A DNA stretch of 64,000 nucleotides from Bacillus sp. V2I10 (GCF_030817055.1 NZ_JAUSYV010000001.1:768001-832000); one strand, 5' to 3'. Positions 52,387 to 61,977 are shown, counted from the first letter of the stretch. Made by a program: numbers and translations. The notes: generated by a model from the letters alone, not told the origin.

Positions 52387-55263
52387 ATGGCTATTGATAA
52401 AATTATTGTGAAAGGTGCGCGGGCTCACAATTTAAAAAATATAGATGTGACGATTCCGCGGGATAAGCTTGTTGTTCTGACTGGCTTATCCGGTTCAGGA
52501 AAATCGTCGCTTGCGTTTGATACGATTTATGCAGAAGGCCAGCGCAGATATGTTGAATCCCTTTCTGCTTATGCCCGGCAGTTTCTTGGTCAAATGGATA
52601 AGCCGGACGTTGATTCAATTGAAGGACTTTCACCTGCGATTTCTATAGATCAGAAAACAACGAGCCGAAATCCTCGTTCAACGGTTGGGACCGTGACAGA
52701 AATCTATGACTACCTGAGACTTCTTTTTGCTCGTGTCGGCAGACCGACCTGCCCGAATCATGACATTGAAATCTCATCACAGACGATTGAGCAAATGGTC
52801 GACCGGATTTTAGAGTATCCTGAGCGGACAAAGCTTCAGGTGCTAGCACCGATTGTCTCCGGCCGAAAAGGAACACATGCAAAGGTGTTTGAAGATATCA
52901 AAAAGCAAGGTTATGTTAGGGTTCGCGTAAACGGGGAAATGATGGAGATCGGTGATGAGATCACTCTTGAGAAAAACAAGAAGCACAGCATTGAGGTTGT
53001 GATTGACCGTATCGTTATCAAAGAAGGAATCGCGGCGCGCCTTGCAGATTCCCTTGAAGCTGCACTTGGCCTTGGCGAAGGCAGAGTCATGATCGATGTG
53101 ATCGGAGTAGAAGAGCTTCTTTTCAGTGAGCATCACGCTTGTCCGCTTTGCGGATTTTCAATCGGCGAGCTGGAACCGAGAATGTTTTCCTTCAACAGTC
53201 CGTTTGGCGCATGTAATGAGTGTGACGGCCTTGGAACAAAGCTTGAAGTCGATGTAGACTTAGTACTTCCAAACAAGGATTTATCATTAAAGCAGCATGC
53301 TCTGGCACCATGGGAGCCGACGAGCTCTCAATATTATCCTCAGCTGCTTGAGGCTGTGTGTAATCATTACGGCATCCCGATGGATGTTCCAGTAAAAGAA
53401 ATCCCATCCCACTTGCTGGACAAGATTTTATACGGCAGCGGAAACGATGAAATTTACTTCCGCTATGAAAATGACTTCGGCCAGGTGCGTGAAAATTATA
53501 TTCTGTTTGAAGGTGTCATTCGCAATGTAGAGCGCCGCTTTAAGGAAACAAGCTCAGACTACATCCGCGAGCAGATGGAAAAATACATGGCTCAGCAGGC
53601 ATGCCCTAAGTGTAAAGGCCATCGTTTAAAAAAGGAAAGCCTGTCTGTGCTTGTTGATGGCAATCACATTGGAAATGTCACTTCATTATCTGTTCATGAA
53701 GCAATCGATTTCTTTGAAAAGGTCAACCTGACAGAAAAAGAAATGCAGATTGCAAGACTGATTTTAAGAGAGCTTGAAGAGAGACTTGGCTTTTTAAACA
53801 ATGTCGGTCTTGATTACCTGTCTTTGAGCCGTGCTGCAGGAACACTCTCAGGCGGAGAGGCTCAGCGAATCAGGCTTGCTACTCAGATTGGTTCAAGATT
53901 AACAGGTGTTCTGTATATACTTGACGAGCCTTCTATCGGGCTTCATCAGCGTGACAATGACAGGCTGATTCAAACGCTTCAAAGCATGAGGGATATCGGA
54001 AATACTCTGATCGTAGTTGAACATGATGAAGACACGATGCTTGCTGCGGATTATTTAATTGATATTGGTCCCGGTGCAGGGGTTCACGGAGGAGAGATTA
54101 TTTCTGAAGGAACACCTGAATACGTGATGAATGATAAGAATTCATTAACCGGACAATACTTATCAGGCAAAAAATTCATTCCGCTGCCGGTTGAACGCCG
54201 GAAGCCGGACGGCCGTTTCATCGAAATAAAGGGCGCAAGCGAAAATAACCTGAAAAACGTTTCAACGAAGTTTCCGCTTGGCACATTTGTGGCCGTTACA
54301 GGCGTATCGGGATCTGGTAAAAGTACGCTTGTAAACGAAATCCTTCATAAATCTCTTGCTCAGAAGCTGAACAAAGCAAAAACGAAGCCTGGCGAGCACA
54401 AAGAAATTAAAGGAATTGAAGAGCTTGATAAGGTGATCGATATCGATCAATCGCCGATCGGACGGACACCCCGCTCCAACCCTGCGACCTATACAGGTGT
54501 TTTTGATGACATTCGGGACGTCTTTGCCACAACAAATGAAGCGAAGGTGCGCGGCTATAAGAAAGGCCGTTTTAGCTTTAACGTAAAAGGCGGACGCTGC
54601 GAGGCATGCCGCGGTGATGGAATCATCAAGATTGAAATGCATTTCCTTCCTGACGTCTATGTGCCATGCGAGGTTTGCCATGGAAAACGGTATAACCGCG
54701 AAACGCTTGAAGTGAAATACAAAAACAAAAACATTGCTGACATTTTAGAAATGACCGTTGAAGATGCAGTGGCATTCTTTGAAAATATTCCAAAAATCAG
54801 ACGAAAGCTCCAAACCATTTATGATGTAGGCCTCGGCTACATTACACTTGGTCAGCCTGCAACAACGCTGTCCGGAGGAGAAGCGCAGCGTGTGAAGCTT
54901 GCTTCTGAGCTGCATCGCCGTTCAACAGGACGTTCCCTTTACATTCTGGATGAACCGACAACCGGTTTGCATGTAGACGACATTGCCAGACTGCTGAAAG
55001 TGCTTCAGCGTCTCGTCGAGAATGGAGATACTGTTTTAGTGATTGAGCATAATCTTGATGTCATTAAAGCAGCAGATTATCTAATCGATCTCGGACCGGA
55101 AGGCGGGGATCACGGCGGGCAAATCGTTGCAACTGGAACTCCGGAACAAGTAGCTAAGGTAGAAGGTTCTTATACAGGGAAGTATTTAAAGCCTATCTTA
55201 ACAAGAGACCGAGACCGGATGAAAAAGGCCATCAAAGAAAAAGAAGCTGTAGCTAAAGCATAA
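52387..55263 (+). CDS. uvrA: UvrA, excinuclease ABC subunit A
   Basis: A 958-residue damage sensor with two ABC ATPase halves: Walker A GLSGSGKSS near 32 and GVSGSGKST near 640, signatures LSGGEAQRIRLA and LSGGEAQRVKLA. Zinc modules are CPLCGF...CNEC and CEACRGDG...CEVCHG. It loads UvrB at lesions in nucleotide-excision repair. Same operon as uvrB. Confidence 0.98.
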   Translation: MAIDKIIVKGARAHNLKNIDVTIPRDKLVVLTGLSGSGKSSLAFDTIYAEGQRRYVESLSAYARQFLGQMDKPDVDSIEGLSPAISIDQKTTSRNPRSTVGTVTEIYDYLRLLFARVGRPTCPNHDIEISSQTIEQMVDRILEYPERTKLQVLAPIVSGRKGTHAKVFEDIKKQGYVRVRVNGEMMEIGDEITLEKNKKHSIEVVIDRIVIKEGIAARLADSLEAALGLGEGRVMIDVIGVEELLFSEHHACPLCGFSIGELEPRMFSFNSPFGACNECDGLGTKLEVDVDLVLPNKDLSLKQHALAPWEPTSSQYYPQLLEAVCNHYGIPMDVPVKEIPSHLLDKILYGSGNDEIYFRYENDFGQVRENYILFEGVIRNVERRFKETSSDYIREQMEKYMAQQACPKCKGHRLKKESLSVLVDGNHIGNVTSLSVHEAIDFFEKVNLTEKEMQIARLILRELEERLGFLNNVGLDYLSLSRAAGTLSGGEAQRIRLATQIGSRLTGVLYILDEPSIGLHQRDNDRLIQTLQSMRDIGNTLIVVEHDEDTMLAADYLIDIGPGAGVHGGEIISEGTPEYVMNDKNSLTGQYLSGKKFIPLPVERRKPDGRFIEIKGASENNLKNVSTKFPLGTFVAVTGVSGSGKSTLVNEILHKSLAQKLNKAKTKPGEHKEIKGIEELDKVIDIDQSPIGRTPRSNPATYTGVFDDIRDVFATTNEAKVRGYKKGRFSFNVKGGRCEACRGDGIIKIEMHFLPDVYVPCEVCHGKRYNRETLEVKYKNKNIADILEMTVEDAVAFFENIPKIRRKLQTIYDVGLGYITLGQPATTLSGGEAQRVKLASELHRRSTGRSLYILDEPTTGLHVDDIARLLKVLQRLVENGDTVLVIEHNLDVIKAADYLIDLGPEGGDHGGQIVATGTPEQVAKVEGSYTGKYLKPILTRDRDRMKKAIKEKEAVAKA

Positions 55264-55268
55264 ATGAG

Positions 55269-55303
55269 GGACCCTTAACACATTCAGTTAAGGGTCTTTT
55301 TGC
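55269..55303 (+). terminator. Terminator after uvrA
   Basis: Stem ACCCTTAAC with GTTAAGGGT around ACATTCA, then T5. Confidence 0.9.
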
Positions 55304-55480
55304 GGTAAACGCTTTTTTGTTTTAAATCTTTGATTTATGGGGGATTCATTTATTTTTATTGATTAATTGAAAATCATGTGGATAATTCCTGAAATCGGTT
55401 GATATCCGAACTCCGCACAGAAATTTAATGAAACTTATCTCTTACTCAATCGTATACTTGTTATAAGGAGTTGAAATAAA

Positions 55481-55801
55481 GTGAATACAAATAAATTGCT
55501 CTCATCTTTATGCTATTTCAGTATTTTTTTCGCGCCGTTTTTATTTCCGATTATCGTCTACTTTATCTCTGATGAACGTGAAGTGAAGCAGCATGCGAAA
55601 AAATCATTGCTGTCACATATTATTCCAATCGTAACGATTATTGCACCGTTCTTCATGATTTTATTTGCAGAAATGTCTGGTTCACCAGAAGCTTTTGCAT
55701 TTGGAGTTGTCATTTTTGGCTTTATCCTGGTTGGAATCGTGAATCTTGTTGTATTTATTTATAACATTGTGCAGGGTATTAAAATTTTAAAAACTGTTTA
55801 A
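55481..55801 (+). CDS. yvlA: YvlA, DUF4870-type membrane protein
   Basis: A 106-residue protein with three hydrophobic segments (YFSIFFAPFLFPIIVYFI; IIPIVTIIAPFFMILF; FGFILVGIVNLVVFIYNI) and the motif REVKQHAKKSL after the first. It heads the yvlABCD set after uvrA as in B. subtilis. GTG start with AAGGAG upstream. Function unknown. Confidence 0.88.
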   Translation: MNTNKLLSSLCYFSIFFAPFLFPIIVYFISDEREVKQHAKKSLLSHIIPIVTIIAPFFMILFAEMSGSPEAFAFGVVIFGFILVGIVNLVVFIYNIVQGIKILKTV

Positions 55802-55874
55802 TCACAAAGGCTTTGGGTTCTTGCTCAAGGCTTTTCTTTTCAAATACATACTCAAGTACTGGGGGATGGAAAAA

Positions 55875-56963
55875 GTGAAGGACCAAAGAAAACGCATTTT
55901 GGATTTAGTTGAACAGGGAAAGCTGTCGGCAAGTGAAGCATTGACACTCATTGAAAAGCTGGAAGAGGAATACAGTCATAAAGAAAGCGAAATGATAACG
56001 TCGTTGTCTGCAGATGTTTTTTCAAAAGATCCTTTTGTTGAAAAAGAGAAATCCTCTCAATCGTCTCTTTCTGCAAAGCTTGTGACTTTTATTGATACAG
56101 CAGTGAAGAAGGTAAAGGAGCTTGATCTTGATTTAAACTTTGGCGGTTCTCTCAATGTTCAGCACATTTATCAGTTCAAGGATGCTGAGATCCGGGATTT
56201 TGATATTCAATTAATCAACGGAAGTGTGAATCTGCAGGCATGGACACAAAACGATGTTCGCGTTGAATGTGATGCAAAAGTATTCCGTGCGGAGAATCAG
56301 GAGCTTGCAAGAGAAACCTTTATGCAAAATGTTGATTGCTCAGTGGACGGTTCGAAGTTCCGTTTTTACACTGAAAAGAAAACAGTAAAAATCAATATGA
56401 CCCTATATGTTCCAGAAAAGCAGTATGAGCTTGTTAAAATTAAGCTGTTTAATGGGCCAATTAGAGGGGAAGATTTAAACGTAAGGGATTTTAATGCGAA
56501 AACGGCAAATGGTGTTATTTCTGTCCTGAATTTCAAGGGTGAAAAAATAGAAGCTGAAACAGCAAATGGTCAAATCCGCCTGTCAAACATCGAGGCAGCC
56601 CATACTGAAGCGGAAACAATAAATGGTCTCATCCAATTAAACGGGAAAAGCGAGAGAATTGATGTTCAAAGCTTTAATGGAAATATCGTCGTTAAGCTTG
56701 AGGACGTTGGATGTCACACTCTGTATGCGAAAACGGCCACTGGAAACGTGGACGTTTATGTTCCGGAAAACGTGAAAATCAATGGTGAACTTAAATCAAA
56801 TTTAGGTTCAGTAGCTGCTGATATAAAAGATCTTGATGTGCTTTTTGAGAAGAATGAGACGATTCAAAAGGAGCTGAGGGTCAAATCAAATACAGCAGGT
56901 GAACAAACGATGTCTGTTTTTGCAGATTCTAAAACAGGCTCCATTCTATTAAAAGAGAGGTAA
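55875..56963 (+). CDS. yvlB: YvlB, LiaX-like DUF4097 protein
   Basis: About 362 residues. The N-terminal helical pair RILDLVEQGKLSASEALTLIEKLEEEY is followed by a linker and a C-terminal right-handed beta repeat region (IETFNG-like units: AETANGQIRLSNI, AETINGLIQLNG, VQSFNGNIVVKL), the DUF4097 adhesin-like fold. Related LiaX proteins sense membrane attack. Start GTG 55875 has GGGGG nine bases upstream; ATG 55866 is possible. Confidence 0.88.
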   Translation: MKDQRKRILDLVEQGKLSASEALTLIEKLEEEYSHKESEMITSLSADVFSKDPFVEKEKSSQSSLSAKLVTFIDTAVKKVKELDLDLNFGGSLNVQHIYQFKDAEIRDFDIQLINGSVNLQAWTQNDVRVECDAKVFRAENQELARETFMQNVDCSVDGSKFRFYTEKKTVKINMTLYVPEKQYELVKIKLFNGPIRGEDLNVRDFNAKTANGVISVLNFKGEKIEAETANGQIRLSNIEAAHTEAETINGLIQLNGKSERIDVQSFNGNIVVKLEDVGCHTLYAKTATGNVDVYVPENVKINGELKSNLGSVAADIKDLDVLFEKNETIQKELRVKSNTAGEQTMSVFADSKTGSILLKER

Positions 56964-56969
56964 TTCAAC

Positions 56970-57179
56970 ATGAAAAAGAAATTATATAGATCCAGATCTA
57001 AAAAAATGGTTGGCGGTGTCATTGGAGGATTGGCCGATTACTTAAGCATGGACGTAACATTGCTCCGGATTTTATTTGTGATTTTGCTGCTCACCACTGC
57101 CTTTTTCCCATTCGGTCTTATCTACTTGATTACGATCTTCATCGTGCCGAATGAGGGAGATGTCATTAAGCATGATTAG
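56970..57179 (+). CDS. yvlC: YvlC, PspC-domain protein
   Basis: A 69-residue protein with the PspC pattern KKLYRSRSKKMVGGVIGGLADYLSMDVTLLR followed by one long membrane segment. PspC proteins belong to membrane-stress responses. Overlaps yvlD by eight bases. Confidence 0.93.
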   Translation: MKKKLYRSRSKKMVGGVIGGLADYLSMDVTLLRILFVILLLTTAFFPFGLIYLITIFIVPNEGDVIKHD

Positions 57180-57540
57180 ATGGGCAATCAGTATTTTGGT
57201 CAATGCCCTCATACTGATTGTTGTATCAGGGTACTTTGAATCGTTTTACATCAGCGGTGTAGGAGCCGCCATTCTTGCAAGCTTGCTTATATCTGTTTTA
57301 AATGTTTTAGTGAAGCCTTTTCTTATCCTGCTGACATTGCCGGTCACGGTGGTAACGCTTGGACTTTTCCTGTTTGTCATCAATGCGATTACTCTGATGA
57401 TCGCGCAGGGGATTATGGGAGACTCCTTCAACATTGATGGTTTTGGCACAGCGATCTTAGCTTCTATTGTGATTTCGCTGCTTCATTTGCTGATTCAAAA
57501 AGGCGTCATAGAACCGCTTAGAGAAAGTAAAAAGAAATAG
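57172..57540 (+). CDS. yvlD: YvlD, phage holin family 4-like membrane protein
   Basis: A 122-residue protein with four hydrophobic segments and the family pattern SVLNVLVKPFLILLTLPVTVVTLGLFLFVINAI. ATG 57172 has GAGGGAGA upstream. In the yvlABCD operon, likely envelope-stress related; no lytic function is implied by the name. Confidence 0.92.
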   Translation: MIRWAISILVNALILIVVSGYFESFYISGVGAAILASLLISVLNVLVKPFLILLTLPVTVVTLGLFLFVINAITLMIAQGIMGDSFNIDGFGTAILASIVISLLHLLIQKGVIEPLRESKKK

Positions 57541-57576
57541 AAAAAAGGCCGGATCACATGGATCCTGCCTTTTTTG
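57541..57576 (+). terminator. Terminator after yvlD
   Basis: AAAAAAGGCCGGATC and GGATCCTGCCTTTTTT arms around ACAT. Confidence 0.88.
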
Positions 57577-57579
57577 TTA

Positions 57580-57668
57580 ATACCAGAATTAATATAGTTG
57601 CAAGCATCCTTGGTCTAGCTCGGACCGCCTAGATCCTCGGTGTGAACAAGGCGCTTGCGCATTTGGGT
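57580..57668 (+). repeat. Dispersed repeat remnant, R5
   Basis: Weak match: GGTCTAGCTCGGACCGCC, AGATCCTCGGTGTGAACAAG and GCGCTTGCGCA keep the order of landmarks of the dispersed repeat but with many changes and a lost centre. Confidence 0.4.
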
Positions 57669-57720
57669 ACCTGGAATAGGTTTTTCCGAAACGAGTACCC
57701 CAATTTCCTGTTTTTTCTTT

Positions 57721-58110
57721 CTAAAATTCTCTTTCCTGCTGTACATCCTTCTTCAGCAAATCACGGATTTCCGTCAGCAGCTTCTCTTCATTTGTTAATG
57801 TAGGCACTGGCTTTTGCTCGTCTTTTCGTTTAAACCGTTCAAAGAATCGAATGAATAAAAACACGGAAAAAGCAATGATAAAGAAATCGAGAACGGTCTG
57901 CAGAAATACTCCGTATTTTAAAGGAGCATCTCCAAATGTATACTGGAGCTCCGAAAGATTTACTCCTCCGAGCAGGATTCCGATCAACGGCATCACAATG
58001 TCATTCACAAGAGAAGTGACTATCTTGCCAAACGCTGCACCGATGATGACCCCGACTGCAAGATCAATAACGTTGCCTTTAATGGCAAACTTTTTAAATT
58101 CTTTCAGCAT
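57721..58110 (-). CDS. mscL: MscL, large-conductance mechanosensitive channel
   Basis: A 129-residue pentameric channel protein: MLKEFKKFAIKGNVIDLAVGVIIGAAFGKIV (N-terminal helix and TM1), TM2 near VLDFFIIAFSVFLFIRFF, and a charged C-terminal helix. It opens on hypo-osmotic shock. Start at 58110 has AAGGAG on the minus strand. Confidence 0.97.
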   Translation of the reverse strand: MLKEFKKFAIKGNVIDLAVGVIIGAAFGKIVTSLVNDIVMPLIGILLGGVNLSELQYTFGDAPLKYGVFLQTVLDFFIIAFSVFLFIRFFERFKRKDEQKPVPTLTNEEKLLTEIRDLLKKDVQQEREF

Positions 58111-58222
58111 ATGTACGTCTCCTTGTTTTGGTTTCAATATCTAGTATAGACCAATGATCATAAATGTAAATCGTGAACATAAGGACACGCTATATGGGTA
58201 CGCTAAAAAATGGGTGAAGGTT

Positions 58223-59125
58223 ATGAAAAAAACTTTTATTGCGGCAGTCCTGCTGCTTTGTCTATTTACAACTCCTGCGTACGCAAAATTTTCATTTGAA
58301 GATGGAGATGCGACGATTGTCTGGCTATCAGATACTCAATATTATGCAAAAAACTATCCGGAAATCATGATTAAACAAATACAGTGGATTATTGAAAACC
58401 GGGACAAATATAACATTCAATATGTTTTTCATACAGGCGATCTTGTGGATCAGCCTAATGATGATGTGCAATGGGAAAGAACCGATCAAATACTGAAAAT
58501 GCTTGATATGACGAGGATTCCATATGGTGTTTTGGCAGGGAACCATGATTTGGTTCATAAAGAACAGCCTTATAAGGTGTTTACAGATCATTTCGGCTAT
58601 CATCGGTTTATTCGGCAGCCTTTTTACGGCGGCTCTTTTGAAAATAACCGAGGCCACTATGATCTTCTGACGATCAACAATCAGCCATATATCATGATAT
58701 ATATGAGCTGGGATGTAAACAGCAGTGCGCTTAAGTGGATGAATAAGGTACTGAAGGATTACCGGAATCACACGGCGATTTTAGCTTTTCATGATTATTT
58801 GAACTATAAAAATGAGAGAAGTCCTGCAGGAGAAGAACTTTTTCAGAAAGTCGTATTGAAAAATCCAAACGTGAAACTGGTTTTATCCGGTCACTATTAC
58901 GGAACGGGTTTTTTAGAAACCCGCATCTCTGAGGAGCAAAGAGTTTTTCAGATGCTTGCGAATTATCAGGCTGAAAAGCATGGGGGCAACGGCTTTATGC
59001 GTCTTCTGTTTTTTAAAGCAGGTCAAAAGGAAATTCAGGTTGATACTTATTCGCCATACTTGAATAAATTCAGGTCTAAGAAGCATCTGCCAAAGGAGAG
59101 GTTTCTTTTAAAATTAAAAGAGTAG
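58223..59125 (+). CDS. Secreted calcineurin-like phosphoesterase
   Basis: A 300-residue protein with signal peptide MKKTFIAAVLLLCLFTTPAYA and a metallophosphatase domain: DTQYY in the place of the first metal motif, HTGDLVDQ, AGNHDL, and later LAFHDYLN and LSGHYYG. The metal-binding set D, GD, GNH, H, GH is present. Substrate unknown. ATG 58223 gives the signal peptide directly. Confidence 0.88.
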   Translation: MKKTFIAAVLLLCLFTTPAYAKFSFEDGDATIVWLSDTQYYAKNYPEIMIKQIQWIIENRDKYNIQYVFHTGDLVDQPNDDVQWERTDQILKMLDMTRIPYGVLAGNHDLVHKEQPYKVFTDHFGYHRFIRQPFYGGSFENNRGHYDLLTINNQPYIMIYMSWDVNSSALKWMNKVLKDYRNHTAILAFHDYLNYKNERSPAGEELFQKVVLKNPNVKLVLSGHYYGTGFLETRISEEQRVFQMLANYQAEKHGGNGFMRLLFFKAGQKEIQVDTYSPYLNKFRSKKHLPKERFLLKLKE

Positions 59126-59162
59126 AGACAGTTGTAAGATGCAGACTGTCTCTACTCTTTTA
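59122..59162. terminator. Terminator shared by two convergent genes
   Basis: Stem AGTAGAGACAGT with ACTGTCTCTACT followed by CTTTTATT. It lies between the phosphoesterase gene and the end of the amidase gene on the other strand. Confidence 0.87.
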
Positions 59163-59843
59163 TTCGTAAAGGACGATGACATTGTAGCCTTTATTTTTTA
59201 ATTCATTGGCCAGGGCTACGGCATTTTCTTTTTCTGCAAAAGCCCCGACTTGTACTTTGTACAATTTTCCCGGTTCAGGAGCTGGCTTTTTCTTAAGCTT
59301 ATAAAAAGCAGCAAGTGCTTCAGTAATTGCCTGTGCACAAGTTTTGCGGTAAGCTGCTGATTTTAAAGCCTGCGCTTCTTCTTGATTTGTCATAAAGCCG
59401 CACTCAATTAAAATAGCCGTCATTTTTGTTTCCCGCAAGACATGGAAGTTGGCAAGCTTAACTCCCCGGTCCTCCCGTTTTGTTTTTTCAATCAGCTTTT
59501 TTTGAACCGCTTCTGCAAGGGCAATGGATTCTTGGGGTTTTGAGTCGTGAGCATATGTTTCGATGCCCTTGACATTATTCCAAGCCGTGCCGTTTCCAAA
59601 TGCGTTGGCATGAATGGATACAAACACATCTGCATTTGCGGCATTGGCCTTATCCGTTCTCTCTTTCAGCGGAACATCACGTGTGTCTGAATGAGTAAAA
59701 AGGATTGTAATGTTTTCATATCCAGCGAGAAGGTCCCTCATTTCGTTTGCTACAGCACGATTAAATTCATATTCTCTCATTCCGTCTACCGTTCTTTTCC
59801 CGGGTGTTGTGTAACCATGTCCGGCGTCAATTGCAATCTTCAC
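59160..59843 (-). CDS. N-acetylmuramoyl-L-alanine amidase (CwlC-like) with SPOR domain
   Basis: A 227-residue Amidase_3 protein: zinc ligands in DAGHGY, REYEFNRA (Glu) and SIHANAFGNG, catalytic Glu in ILIECGFMTN; then a C-terminal SPOR domain (YKVQVGAFAEKENAVALANELKNKGY). There is no signal peptide, as in B. subtilis CwlC, which acts in mother-cell lysis. Start GTG with GGAGG upstream on the minus strand. Confidence 0.92.
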   Translation of the reverse strand: MKIAIDAGHGYTTPGKRTVDGMREYEFNRAVANEMRDLLAGYENITILFTHSDTRDVPLKERTDKANAANADVFVSIHANAFGNGTAWNNVKGIETYAHDSKPQESIALAEAVQKKLIEKTKREDRGVKLANFHVLRETKMTAILIECGFMTNQEEAQALKSAAYRKTCAQAITEALAAFYKLKKKPAPEPGKLYKVQVGAFAEKENAVALANELKNKGYNVIVLYE

Positions 59844-60028
59844 GTACAGTCCTCCTATTAAATGGTCTTTACCCTACTAATATATTGCTGTATGTGCGAT
59901 AGAGTAGCGGTGATTGTCCTATGTTTTTAAAAAAATAGGGAAGAAAGATTAAAATTGATGAGAAAGGATTCCCGTTTCCGTTTAAAAGGTAAAAGTGCTA
60001 AAATAAGAGAGGATTTTATTGGTACCCC

Positions 60029-60169
60029 TTTAATAAGAAAAGCGGAAGCGCCCGTTAGCTCAGACAGACAGATAAGGATCCGCCAGAAAAGGCGCTTTTT
60101 GCCTTTACTGGCCGAGGAGCTGGGCGATGGAGCTAGACATCGTAGCGCAAAATTATATACTTTCTTAAA
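60029..60169 (-). repeat. Dispersed repeat, inverted copy R6
   Basis: Near-complete copy in reverse orientation: AAGCGGAAGCGCCCGTTAGCTC, GATAAGGATCCGCCAGAAAA, CTGGCCGAGGAGCTGGGCGATGGAGCTAGACAT in short runs, and CGCAAAATTATATACTTTCTT. It ends only about 10 bases before the hprK ribosome site. The rest of the 59844-60193 gap holds the amidase start signals. Confidence 0.85.
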
Positions 60170-60193
60170 GCTTGAAAAAGGAGGAGCAGAAGT

Positions 60194-61129
60194 ATGGCAA
60201 AAGTTCGAACGAAAGATTTAATTGAAAAATTCCATTTAGAGCTGATCAGCGGGGAAGAAGGAATTAATCGTCCCATCACAACAAGCGATTTGTCCCGCCC
60301 GGGGCTTGAAATGGCTGGCTTTTTTACATATTACCCGAAAGAACGCGTGCAAATACTCGGAAAAACAGAGCTGACGTTTTTTCAAAAACTGACAGATGAG
60401 GAAAAGAGAAACCGGATGGATCAGCTATGTACAGATTCAACACCGGCCATTATCGTTTCACGCGAAATGGAGATCCCGCAGGAGTTAACAGACGCTTCAG
60501 AAGAAAAGTCAGTTCCGCTGCTTCGTTCACCTTTAAAAACAACCCGTCTATCAAGTCATCTGACGAACTTTTTAGAAGGAAAGCTTGCTCCCACTACTGC
60601 AGTTCACGGCGTACTAGTAGACGTTTACGGCGTAGGAGTGCTGATTGTCGGGAAAAGCGGAGTCGGTAAAAGTGAAACGGCTCTTGAACTTGTAAAGCGC
60701 GGCCATCGTTTAGTTGCAGATGACTGTGTCGAGATCCGCCAGGAGGATCAGGATACATTGATCGGAAATGCACCAGACTTAATTGAGCATCTTTTAGAAA
60801 TCCGTGGACTTGGCATCATAAATGTGATGACGTTATTTGGAGCAGGCGCAGTCCGCAGCTATAAACGGATTACCCTCATTATTGATCTTGAAATCTGGGA
60901 TCCTAAGAAGCAATATGACAGATTGGGCCTTGATGAAGAGAAAATGAAAATTATCGACACAGATGTTCCTAAATTAACCGTTCCCGTCCGCCCTGGACGA
61001 AACTTAGCGGTCATCATTGAAGTGGCGGCTATGAACTTCAGATTAAAACGCATGGGTCTGAATGCAGCTGAGCAATTTACAAATAAATTAACAGATGTCA
61101 TAACAGATACTGAGCATGACGACGCATAA
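60194..61129 (+). CDS. hprK: HPr kinase/phosphorylase
   Basis: A 311-residue bifunctional enzyme that phosphorylates Ser46 of HPr, the master switch of carbon catabolite repression in Bacilli. N-terminal domain, then Walker A VGKSGVGKSE near 155, capping motif ADDCVEI, and the HprK signature LLEIRGLGIINV. AAAGGAGG precedes ATG 60194. It is followed at once by lgt as in B. subtilis. Confidence 0.97.
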   Translation: MAKVRTKDLIEKFHLELISGEEGINRPITTSDLSRPGLEMAGFFTYYPKERVQILGKTELTFFQKLTDEEKRNRMDQLCTDSTPAIIVSREMEIPQELTDASEEKSVPLLRSPLKTTRLSSHLTNFLEGKLAPTTAVHGVLVDVYGVGVLIVGKSGVGKSETALELVKRGHRLVADDCVEIRQEDQDTLIGNAPDLIEHLLEIRGLGIINVMTLFGAGAVRSYKRITLIIDLEIWDPKKQYDRLGLDEEKMKIIDTDVPKLTVPVRPGRNLAVIIEVAAMNFRLKRMGLNAAEQFTNKLTDVITDTEHDDA

Positions 61130-61154
61130 TCATCGTTAAGGGGGAATAGAGACA

Positions 61155-61973
61155 ATGGAGGAAAATTTTACGCCTATCGATCCGATTTTTCTTGAGCTTG
61201 GACCCATTCAGGTGCATTGGTATGGCTTGATTATCGGGATAGGAGCTTTGCTTGGTCTTTGGCTTGCTGTCCGTGAAAGTGAGCGGAGAGGTCTTCATAA
61301 AGATACGTTTGTAGATTTAGTGCTGTTTGCCATTCCAATCGCGATTATTTGTGCGCGTATTTATTATGTGATTTTTCAGTGGGATTATTACTCTCAAAAC
61401 CCGGGGGACATTGTGAAGATCTGGAACGGAGGCCTGGCTATTCATGGCGGTTTAATTGGGGCATTTGTAACAGGCTATATCTTTGCAAAGGTGAAAGGGA
61501 TCTCTTTTTGGAAGCTTGCTGATATTGGAGCTCCGAGCATAATCCTTGGGCAGGCAATCGGCCGCTGGGGAAACTTTATTAACCAAGAAGCTCATGGCGG
61601 CGAGGTAACCCGTCAATTTTTAGAAGGATTGTTTCTGCCTGAGTTCATCATCAATCAAATGTACATTAATGGTGCTTACTATCACCCGACGTTTTTATAT
61701 GAATCTCTGTGGAGCCTTGTAGGCTTTGCCGGACTTATGCTTCTCAGAAAAGCCAATTTGCGCAGAGGAGAGCTTTTCCTCACCTACATCATCTGGTATT
61801 CAGTCGGACGCTTTTTCATTGAAGGTATGCGTACCGATAGCTTGATGCTGACGGAATCGCTGCGGGTTGCACAAGTTATTTCTCTAGTATTAATTGCGAT
61901 TGCGGTTGCAGTATTAATTATCAGGAGAGTCAAAGGATATTCAAATGAAAGATACTTAGAATCAGCCGAGTAA
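61155..61973 (+). CDS. lgt: Lgt, prolipoprotein diacylglyceryl transferase
   Basis: A 272-residue membrane enzyme with seven segments and the Lgt signature GRWGNFINQEAHGG near 137-150, plus IHGGLIGAF and a late SVGRFFIEGMRTDSL. It attaches the diacylglyceryl group to lipobox cysteines, as needed by cccB, yclQ and the peptide-binding lipoprotein of this window. Confidence 0.97.
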   Translation: MEENFTPIDPIFLELGPIQVHWYGLIIGIGALLGLWLAVRESERRGLHKDTFVDLVLFAIPIAIICARIYYVIFQWDYYSQNPGDIVKIWNGGLAIHGGLIGAFVTGYIFAKVKGISFWKLADIGAPSIILGQAIGRWGNFINQEAHGGEVTRQFLEGLFLPEFIINQMYINGAYYHPTFLYESLWSLVGFAGLMLLRKANLRRGELFLTYIIWYSVGRFFIEGMRTDSLMLTESLRVAQVISLVLIAIAVAVLIIRRVKGYSNERYLESAE

Positions 61974-61977
61974 GGGG

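Noticed and set aside
59844..59900. SigK promoter for the cwlC-like amidase on the minus strand
   Set aside because: A CATA motif occurs but the rest of the -10 element and a spaced AC -35 do not fit well.
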